Shown here one piece after another: positions 27,124 through 33,824 of a DNA stretch of 64,000 bases. The position numbers and the translations under genes were made by a program. The first letter of the stretch is position 1; every line of letters begins with the position of its first letter. Below the pieces are notes generated by a model. It did not search any database and was not told the origin of the DNA. It saw only the letters and a program-made list of their open reading frames with translations. Source of the stretch: Jejuia algarum (GTDB lineage Bacteria > Bacteroidota > Bacteroidia > Flavobacteriales > Flavobacteriaceae); assembly GCA_947495775.1 (NCBI GenBank), contig CANMAQ010000003.1, forward strand, positions 124,001 to 188,000, written 5' to 3'.

Positions 27124-27690
27124 ATGGCAAATACAAGTGATATTAGAAACGGACTATGTATAAAATATAACAATGACATTTATAAAGTTATTGAATTTTT
27201 ACATGTGAAGCCAGGTAAAGGACCAGCATTTGTGAGAACAAAGTTGAAAAGTGTAACCAATGGGAAAGTTATTGATAATACGTTCTCTGCCGGTCACAAA
27301 TTAGATGATGTACGCGTAGAAACGCATAAATTTCAGTATTTGTATAATGATGGTGAATTTTACCACTTCATGAATGAGGCCGATTATACTCAAATTCGTT
27401 TATTAGAAGCAGCTCTAGACAGACCAGATTTAATGAAAGAAGGAGAAATTGTTACAGTGATTATAAATTCTGAAGACAATGCGCCACTTTCTGTAGAAAT
27501 GCCTGCTAGCGTTATTTTAGAGGTAACACATACAGAGCCAGGTGTAAAAGGAAACACTGCAACTAATGCAACAAAACCAGCAACGGTTGAAACAGGAGCA
27601 ACAGTTAATGTGCCATTATTTATTAATGAAGGCGATAAAATTAAGGTAGAAACAGAAAAAGGTACTTATAAAGAACGCATTAAGGCGTAA
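27124..27690 (+). CDS. efp: Translation elongation factor P
   Basis: A 188-residue EF-P, which relieves ribosome stalling at polyproline stretches. The three beta-barrel domains are all present. The loop entering the ribosomal P site reads HVKPGKGPAFVRTKL, with lysine near residue 32 at the position modified in E. coli, followed by the C-terminal signature (IKVETEKGTYKERI) of the EFP family. It lies 24 bp after lpxA. The cluster lpxA-efp-lpxD-like is a conserved arrangement in this phylum. Confidence 0.96.
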   Translation: MANTSDIRNGLCIKYNNDIYKVIEFLHVKPGKGPAFVRTKLKSVTNGKVIDNTFSAGHKLDDVRVETHKFQYLYNDGEFYHFMNEADYTQIRLLEAALDRPDLMKEGEIVTVIINSEDNAPLSVEMPASVILEVTHTEPGVKGNTATNATKPATVETGATVNVPLFINEGDKIKVETEKGTYKERIKA

Positions 27691-27713
27691 TTAAACATTC
27701 GCGTTTAATTTTA
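27689..27713 (+). terminator. Weak hairpin after efp
   Basis: AATTAAAC (27689-27696) pairs with GTTTAATT (27703-27710) and is followed by TTTA. The stem is AT-rich and the T-run short, so this may only partly end transcription before the next gene. Confidence 0.35.
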
Positions 27714-27764
27714 AGACACCTTTTAGATATATAAAACTGTTTCCTGTTAACGTAATACCATACT

Positions 27765-28709
27765 ATGAAATTCCCTCAAGCTGAAACCTTAGAATCGATA
27801 GCAGAGCTTATAAATTGTAAATTTATAGGGGCTCCAAGTTTTCCTGTTTTGGGCATTAATGAAATTCATGTTGTCGAGCCAGGAGATATCGTATTTGTAG
27901 ACCACCCTAAGTATTATGATAAAGCCTTACAATCTGCTGCAACTGTAGTTCTAATTAATAAAGAGGTTGAATGTCCAGAAGGAAAAGCACTTATTATTAG
28001 TGACGACCCTTTTAGAGATTTTAATAAAATAAGTGCACATTACAAACCCTTTAAGGCTGTATCGCAATCCATTTCAAATTCGGCTACAATAGGAGATCAT
28101 ACCATAATACAACCTAATTGTTTTATAGGTAATAATGTTACTATTGGACGCCATTGCATTATTAATGCTAATGTTAGTATTTATGATGATGCAGTGATTG
28201 GAGATCACGTTATCATCCATTCGGGTACAGTATTAGGTGCTAATGCATTTTACTATAAAAACAGACCAGAAGGATTTGATAGGTTATTATCATCTGGACG
28301 TGTCGTTATAGAAGACCATGTAGATATAGGAGCGTCTTGTACAATTGATAAGGGCGTGACAGGCGATACAACCATAAAAGAAGGCACTAAGATTGATAAT
28401 CTTGTACAAATAGGCCATGATACTGTTATTGGAAAAAAATGTTTAATAGCATCTCAAGTTGGTATTGCGGGCTGTGTGGTTGTAGAAGATGAAGTGACTA
28501 TTTGGGGACAAGTAGGTATTACAAGTGGTATAACCATAGGTAAAAAAGCAGTTATTTCTGCAAAAGCAGGCGTTAGTAAATCTTTAGAAGGCGGCAAGGG
28601 GTATTTTGGAATCCCAGCTGATGATTTTCGCTCTAAATACAAAGAAATAGCAGCTATTAGAAAAATTCCAGAAATTCTAGAAACTTTAAAAAAACAAAGC
28701 AATAAGTAG
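27765..28709 (+). CDS. LpxD-like N-acyltransferase, second copy
   Basis: A 314-residue protein with the same plan as LpxD: a short N-terminal domain (residues 1 to about 95) and a beta-helix of hexapeptide repeats. The histidine matching the LpxD catalytic residue is kept (LVQIGHDTVIGKK), but the LpxD signature GADGFGFAPN is changed to GANAFYYKNR, and the protein is about 27 residues shorter. It is commonly annotated as UDP-3-O-(3-hydroxymyristoyl)glucosamine N-acyltransferase. Whether it acylates the same or another UDP-sugar is not known. It lies 74 bp after efp, in an arrangement conserved in flavobacteria. Confidence 0.85.
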   Translation: MKFPQAETLESIAELINCKFIGAPSFPVLGINEIHVVEPGDIVFVDHPKYYDKALQSAATVVLINKEVECPEGKALIISDDPFRDFNKISAHYKPFKAVSQSISNSATIGDHTIIQPNCFIGNNVTIGRHCIINANVSIYDDAVIGDHVIIHSGTVLGANAFYYKNRPEGFDRLLSSGRVVIEDHVDIGASCTIDKGVTGDTTIKEGTKIDNLVQIGHDTVIGKKCLIASQVGIAGCVVVEDEVTIWGQVGITSGITIGKKAVISAKAGVSKSLEGGKGYFGIPADDFRSKYKEIAAIRKIPEILETLKKQSNK

Positions 28710-28732
28710 TTTAATTTTAATCTAAAATAAAT

Positions 28733-28740
28733 TACTTTTG
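28733..28740 (+). promoter_or_regulatory. sucD promoter -7 box
   Basis: TACTTTTG is a full match to TAnnTTTG, 33 bp before the sucD ATG, giving a predicted leader of about 27 nt. Confidence 0.5.
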
Positions 28741-28773
28741 CTAGCATCATTATAAAAATAAAAATTATCACTT

Positions 28774-29646
28774 ATGAGTGTATTAGTAAATAAAGATTCA
28801 AAAATTATAGTACAAGGGTTTACAGGTAGTGAAGGTACATTTCACGCTGAACAAATGATTGAGTATGGTACGAACCTTGTTGGCGGTGTAACACCAGGTA
28901 AAGGTGGACAAACGCATTTAGGAAAGCCTGTATTTAATACTGTTCAAGAAGCTGTAGATACAGCAGGAGCTGATACTACTATTATTTTTGTTCCACCAGC
29001 TTTTGCTGCTGATGCTATCATGGAAGCTGCTGATGCAGGTATTAAGGTGATAATTACGATTACAGAAGGTATTCCAGTTGCTGATATGATTACAGCATCA
29101 AATTACCTAAAAGACAAAGACTCACGTTTAATTGGCCCTAACTGTCCAGGAGTGATCACACCAGGAGAAGCTAAAGTAGGTATCATGCCAGGTTTCGTAT
29201 TCAAACAAGGTAAAGTAGGTATTGTTTCTAAATCAGGAACATTAACATACGAAGCAGCTGATCAGGTTGTAAAACAAGGTTTAGGTATTACTACAGCTAT
29301 AGGTATTGGTGGAGATCCAATTATCGGAACAACAACAAAAGAAGCTGTAGAGTTATTGATAAATGACCCAGAAACTGAAGCCGTTGTAATGATAGGAGAA
29401 ATAGGAGGTCAATTAGAAGCCGATGCCGCAAACTGGTATAAAGAAAGTGGTAGCAAAAAACCTATAGTTGGTTTTATCGCTGGAGAAACAGCACCTGCAG
29501 GACGTACTATGGGACATGCTGGAGCTATTGTAGGTGGTAGTGATGATACTGCACAAGCTAAAAAGAAAATAATGGCTGCTTGTGGTATTCATGTTGTGAA
29601 TTCACCAGCTGAAATAGGAAAGAAAGTAGCTGAAGTTATCGGGTAG
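28774..29646 (+). CDS. sucD: Succinyl-CoA synthetase alpha subunit
   Basis: A 290-residue alpha subunit of the TCA-cycle enzyme that makes ATP or GTP from succinyl-CoA. The CoA-binding domain carries VQGFTGSEGTFHAEQM (about 13-28) and GGVTPGKGGQTHLG; the phosphohistidine lies in MGHAGAIVGG (His near 247). Length is normal. The beta subunit (sucC) is not adjacent, as is usual in flavobacteria. It ends in a strong terminator. Confidence 0.97.
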   Translation: MSVLVNKDSKIIVQGFTGSEGTFHAEQMIEYGTNLVGGVTPGKGGQTHLGKPVFNTVQEAVDTAGADTTIIFVPPAFAADAIMEAADAGIKVIITITEGIPVADMITASNYLKDKDSRLIGPNCPGVITPGEAKVGIMPGFVFKQGKVGIVSKSGTLTYEAADQVVKQGLGITTAIGIGGDPIIGTTTKEAVELLINDPETEAVVMIGEIGGQLEADAANWYKESGSKKPIVGFIAGETAPAGRTMGHAGAIVGGSDDTAQAKKKIMAACGIHVVNSPAEIGKKVAEVIG

Positions 29647-29667
29647 GCTAACTGTATACAGAAATAT

Positions 29668-29704
29668 AAAAAAGGTCAAAACTTTATGAGTTTTGACCTT
29701 TTTT
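29668..29704 (+). terminator. Strong intrinsic terminator after sucD
   Basis: A perfect 16-bp stem, AAAAAAGGTCAAAACT (29668-29683) with AGTTTTGACCTTTTTT (29689-29704), and a five-base loop. A-run and T-run flank the stem, so it may work in both directions and also end the minus-strand acylation operon. Confidence 0.85.
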
Positions 29705-29822
29705 AGGTTATATAAACGATTTGAAAATACCGTAATATATTTAAAAGCGCACTTTATTCTTTTTAGAAAGGACCTAAGCTATTATAGATACTGTTAATTA
29801 TTTTAAAATAATTGAAAATGTA

Positions 29823-29960
29823 TTACCATGCTAAATATTTAAATCTACCATCTGGGTGTGGGCTAAAAAGGACAATCAAAGCTAAAAGAAATAAGTACCA
29901 AATAACTATAAGTATATTAGCCATTTTTTCACCAAATTTATTAAAGAGCCAGTGATACAT
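29823..29960 (-). CDS. 45-residue single-pass membrane peptide, DltX-like
   Basis: A short ORF beginning 2 bp after the stop of the MBOAT gene. It opens MYHWLFNKFGEKM, has one membrane helix (about residues 14-32, ILIVIWYLFLLALIVLF), and ends PHPDGRFKYLAW. In Gram-positive dlt operons the microprotein DltX has the same size and plan and ends in F-x-Y-x-x-F; its C-terminal tyrosine is reported to carry the acyl group during transfer by DltB and DltD. Here the last six residues are F-K-Y-L-A-W, keeping the F and Y at the same distance from the C-terminus. Operon position and motif support the call. Similarity is in plan and tail only, so DltX-like is an inference. Confidence 0.7.
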   Translation of the reverse strand: MYHWLFNKFGEKMANILIVIWYLFLLALIVLFSPHPDGRFKYLAW

Positions 29961-29962
29961 GT

Positions 29963-31096
29963 TTAAATGTTTAGTACTAATAACGTTTTAAATACCTCTA
30001 GAGATTCGTTAAGAGTATTTTCGCTTACGATAACAAAGCTAAACATTACAAAGTGAATTGTAATGAAAATACCAAGGCCTTTTTTTAGTAAAGGTATATG
30101 ATCTAACTTTTTTTGAAGAAAACTATTTTCATATTTATACCAAATGTTAATGGCTAAGGCATGTAGTAAAGCCCACAATATATACCGTATAGATATTTCA
30201 TGCCATAAGCCTAAAGTTATCATACTTATTAAGATACTTAATTTGGCATTACGGGTTATACTTAGAAATGGAAAGAAAATATAATCTTTACACCAATCAG
30301 ATAACGAAATATGCCAACGTTTCCAAAAATCTGCAATATTAGTTGCCAGAAAAGGATAATTAAAGTTTTCCATTACTTTAAATCCAAATAATAAAGACAG
30401 ACCTATAGCAACATCAGAATATCCTGAAAATTGAATGTAAGAATTTGCAAAAAAGCTAACAATTTTAAGGTAAGTGCTTCCCCATAGATAATCATCAGAA
30501 ATACTACTTATAAAGGTATTTAACTTTCTAGTAATTATATAATTTCCAAGAAAGGTAATCTTTGTTAAACCATATAGAATACGTTCTAACCCCATGGAAA
30601 AAAGTCGATTGTCCCATCTTCGCCTATTGTAATCTTTTATAAAGGTTTGAAAACGATTTATGGGACCCACTAAAAGTGTTGGTAAAAAAAACAAGTAATT
30701 AACATAATCTAAAAATGTATGTTTAGGTAATTGTTTTTTATAAGCTTCTATAGCATAATGGATCTGTCTAAATGAATAATAGGAAAGACCAAGTGGTAAA
30801 ATGGAACTTTGTGATACATTAAAACAGACAGCGTAGTCTAATTTAAAAAACAAAAATATAAAACACATTTGGAGTACTACAACCAAAGTTGCTGCTGTAA
30901 CAGAAGGCATGTATTTAAGAACATGGTAGTTAATGATACAACTTAATCCTAATAGCAGTAAAGAAAGGGGTGATTTATAGAATAGGAAAATAATTGTAAC
31001 CAACACAACAGGGATAAATTGTAGTTTCTCTGGTAGTCTCCAGGACAATATTAGTGCAGGAATACAAAACCCTATTAGAATTAATAAGATATTCAT
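29963..31096 (-). CDS. MBOAT family O-acyltransferase (DltB/AlgI-like)
   Basis: A 377-residue polytopic inner-membrane protein of the MBOAT family, which carries acyl groups across the membrane. Family marks include GLSYYSFRQIHYAIEAYK (about 105-122), FLPTLLVGPINRF, NFNYPFLATNIADFWKRWH and the two conserved histidines, in GLWHEISIRY (H299) and WALLHALAI (H312), the latter being the catalytic one in the family. It is shorter than typical AlgI (about 460-520) and close to DltB (about 400). It does not itself end in the aromatic F-x-Y-x-x-F motif; that motif is on the next small ORF. It abuts the SGNH gene with no gap. The acyl group moved is unknown. Confidence 0.88.
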   Translation of the reverse strand: MNILLILIGFCIPALILSWRLPEKLQFIPVVLVTIIFLFYKSPLSLLLLGLSCIINYHVLKYMPSVTAATLVVVLQMCFIFLFFKLDYAVCFNVSQSSILPLGLSYYSFRQIHYAIEAYKKQLPKHTFLDYVNYLFFLPTLLVGPINRFQTFIKDYNRRRWDNRLFSMGLERILYGLTKITFLGNYIITRKLNTFISSISDDYLWGSTYLKIVSFFANSYIQFSGYSDVAIGLSLLFGFKVMENFNYPFLATNIADFWKRWHISLSDWCKDYIFFPFLSITRNAKLSILISMITLGLWHEISIRYILWALLHALAINIWYKYENSFLQKKLDHIPLLKKGLGIFITIHFVMFSFVIVSENTLNESLEVFKTLLVLNI

Positions 31097-31972
31097 TTAT
31101 AGGTTGTGTTTAATTGTTTTTAATAACCAATTCGTATATATACTTCTACCTTGTTCATTTAAGTGCGCATTATCTATACAATGCTTATAATACATGTGGG
31201 GACCATTATAATCCCAATATTCGATGTCACTATTTTTAATATAAATATCAAGCGCTTTTTTTTGGTTTGCTTTAAAAGATGATGTGTAGATTAAATTTTT
31301 AGAATGTAGAGGTTTTGGTGTGTCTACAATTACAGTTTTTATATCATGTTTTTCTAATAAGCGGATACTTTCAAAAATATAATTTATTTCATCTTGAGGT
31401 TTAATCTGTCTTATTTTAGGAATATGAGATAAAGAATCAAATTTTATTGGTTTATTAAATTGTCTTGGAGAACATCTATAATTAGAATCATACATTCGTT
31501 TATTCTTGTCGGAAAAAGTATAGCTGAAAACAAGTTTATTTATAGCAGTGAGTTCATTTATCATATTATATTTAACATCTAAATTAATAGCAACCAGCTC
31601 TTTTTGGAATAGCACCAAATTAGGCTTAGACTTTACAATGTTACCTATTAAATCTTGAGACAGAAACTTTATAATAGGGTCGTTGTTATCCCAAATTTTT
31701 ACAAGTCTTATATTATTGACACTTTCATTAGAGCAAGCGACACCATGAGCAACTAGAGAAGAACCTATTATGACGACTTTATGGCTATTATTGTCTTTTT
31801 CAAAAGCACGCATCATATATTGAATTTGGTCATCGTAATGTTTTTTGTTTTCTACAGATATTTTATTTGAAATGGAATAATGTAATAGAATAATCACTAA
31901 TTGCGATAAGATGAAAAGGATACCAACCCAAATCCAAATGGTTAAAGAGGGGATTTTTAAAGTTTTAGACAT
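31097..31972 (-). CDS. Membrane-anchored SGNH/GDSL-like protein (DltD/AlgX role)
   Basis: A 291-residue protein with one N-terminal membrane helix (about 11-31) and an extracytoplasmic domain. The block I serine is in VVIIGSSLVAHG (about S71-S72) and the block V D-x-x-H in DNAHLNEQG (D267, H270), as in SGNH hydrolases and in DltD, AlgJ and AlgX, the periplasmic partners of MBOAT proteins. It would take the acyl group from the membrane protein and place it on the polymer. It overlaps the AMP-ligase gene by 8 bp and directly abuts the MBOAT gene. Similarity to DltD is by plan, not by overall sequence. Confidence 0.75.
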   Translation of the reverse strand: MSKTLKIPSLTIWIWVGILFILSQLVIILLHYSISNKISVENKKHYDDQIQYMMRAFEKDNNSHKVVIIGSSLVAHGVACSNESVNNIRLVKIWDNNDPIIKFLSQDLIGNIVKSKPNLVLFQKELVAINLDVKYNMINELTAINKLVFSYTFSDKNKRMYDSNYRCSPRQFNKPIKFDSLSHIPKIRQIKPQDEINYIFESIRLLEKHDIKTVIVDTPKPLHSKNLIYTSSFKANQKKALDIYIKNSDIEYWDYNGPHMYYKHCIDNAHLNEQGRSIYTNWLLKTIKHNL

Positions 31973-33824
31973 CTTTTAATTTTTGACTTAAGATAGCTTC
32001 AGTCGTTTTTAAGCTGTTAATAGTCATCATCTCAGAAGTTGAAAATTGAATCCCAAATTGCTGTTCTAAACTAGTTATAAAAATAAGATGTCCCATAGAA
32101 TCCCATCCTTCTAAAGATTTAGAAGTATCCATCATCGTAATTTTATCAATAGCGACACCAAATGCCTCAGAAGCACTTGCCTTAATAATGTGTTGATGGG
32201 TTTCATTTAACGTATCTGTTTTTATGTTTTTACGTTGTGAGATGATTAATTTAAGAACTTCGTTCGTTTGAATTTTTCCAGACAAACCTTTTGGTAATGT
32301 TTCAAAGAAAAAAACATCTTTTGGAATTTGACTTTGCTCTAATAAAGGTCGTAAAAAAGCTATTAATTCGGTTTTTTCAAGTGTAATGTTGGGTTTCGTA
32401 ACTATAGCAGAGACTAATTTTTCACCAAAGTTTGTGTCGGGTATTCCTAAACAAATACTTTCTAGTATTTTTGGGTTTGTGTTAATCATTTCGGTAACCT
32501 GTTCAGGGTAAACATTAATACCTCCTGCATTTATAGTATTTTTGGTTCTACCTACAATTTTGTAAAACCCTTTGGTATCACGAACTGCAATATCCCCAGT
32601 AATTAACCACCCTTCTTGTAAAATAGCTTTGGTTGCTTCTTCATCATTTAGATAACCTTTAAAAATATGATTGCCTTTTAACCATAAAACACCTTCTTCA
32701 TTGGCTTTAGCCTCAACACCGTTTTCTGTAATTATTTTTGCTTTGCAATCAATAGGAAGGCCTATGGTGCCTTTTTTGCATGGAGGATTAATTGTACAAA
32801 ATAAAGATCCTGCTACCGTTTCGGTGAGGCCATATACATTTATTATTTGCGTTTTAAATATAGCTTCGAAATCGTACCACAATTTTTCTTCTAATTTAGA
32901 AGCTACCGATATCACACATTTAAAATCTTCAGTTTGAAAACTGTCTTCATAACTGTCTTTAAATTTTTCCATAAAGGAAAGTACAGTTGGCACGGTTATA
33001 AAATGTGTAACTCTATATTTGTATATAGCGTTAAAAAGTGATTCAATATTAGAAACATCAAAAGTAAAGGGACGTACCCATGTTGCTTGATTAAAAAGTG
33101 TTAATAAAGGGCCTTGTATACAACCATCGGCATGGTATAGCATTAAAATATTAAGAATACGAGCCTCATGATCTAAATGATATGCTTTTGTTAAAGTGTG
33201 TAGGTGCGTCAAGAGGTTCTCATGCGTAATGCGTACGCCTTTTGGTGCAGCCGTTGTGCCAGATGTAAATATGATGTAAGCTAAATGCGAAGGCGGTATC
33301 TTTATTAAAGGTTTGTGAGATGCTGTAACCGTATCTAAAATAGACGGAAATGTAGATTTGGTTTCGGGAGTTATTGTTTTTTTCTGTTTTAAAAGCCTAT
33401 TCAATAATTTCCCTTTTTTTTGACGCTCTTCATGTATTTTTAAATGAAATAGGGCGGCGTTGTCGCTATCGATATGTCGAGAGGTAAATAGGGCGACATC
33501 CATGACAAATCCATTAACTTCAGACTTTTTAATAATAGCCTTTGCGCGTTCCGATTGCACCTCGGGATCTAAAAATACCGTTACAATACCGTATTTTAAA
33601 AACGCTATAAAAAAGAGCGCAGTGTAATAATCGTTGGTCGTAGATAAAATAATTTTATCTCCAGGTTTTAAATCGTTTTTCTGAAAATAGCTGCACAGTT
33701 TATTAACATCATTTAGAAGCTGTTTATAGCTTATATTTTTGCTTTTTTCTTGAAGAAAAGTATGATTTTGAAACTTTGAATGTTCTAGTGTTTCAAACAC
33801 TTCTGAAATGTTAGAGATATGCAT
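31965..33824 (-). CDS. AMP-ligase fused to a C-terminal acyl carrier domain (DltA-DltC-like)
   Basis: A 619-residue protein. An ANL-superfamily adenylation domain occupies residues 1 to about 525, with the P-loop-like IFTSGTTAAPKGVRI (about 190-204), NVYGLTETVAGS, WLITGDIAVRDTKGFYKIVGR, and catalytic lysine in LPKGLSGK (K517). Residues from about 540 form a carrier domain with the phosphopantetheine serine in GWDSMGHL (S576; DSM where DSL is usual). One protein thus covers the jobs of DltA and DltC: activate a small acid as AMP ester and load it onto its own carrier. It overlaps both neighbours (14 bp and 8 bp). The acid cannot be read by eye; D-alanine is one possibility. Confidence 0.85.
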   Translation of the reverse strand: MHISNISEVFETLEHSKFQNHTFLQEKSKNISYKQLLNDVNKLCSYFQKNDLKPGDKIILSTTNDYYTALFFIAFLKYGIVTVFLDPEVQSERAKAIIKKSEVNGFVMDVALFTSRHIDSDNAALFHLKIHEERQKKGKLLNRLLKQKKTITPETKSTFPSILDTVTASHKPLIKIPPSHLAYIIFTSGTTAAPKGVRITHENLLTHLHTLTKAYHLDHEARILNILMLYHADGCIQGPLLTLFNQATWVRPFTFDVSNIESLFNAIYKYRVTHFITVPTVLSFMEKFKDSYEDSFQTEDFKCVISVASKLEEKLWYDFEAIFKTQIINVYGLTETVAGSLFCTINPPCKKGTIGLPIDCKAKIITENGVEAKANEEGVLWLKGNHIFKGYLNDEEATKAILQEGWLITGDIAVRDTKGFYKIVGRTKNTINAGGINVYPEQVTEMINTNPKILESICLGIPDTNFGEKLVSAIVTKPNITLEKTELIAFLRPLLEQSQIPKDVFFFETLPKGLSGKIQTNEVLKLIISQRKNIKTDTLNETHQHIIKASASEAFGVAIDKITMMDTSKSLEGWDSMGHLIFITSLEQQFGIQFSTSEMMTINSLKTTEAILSQKLKDV

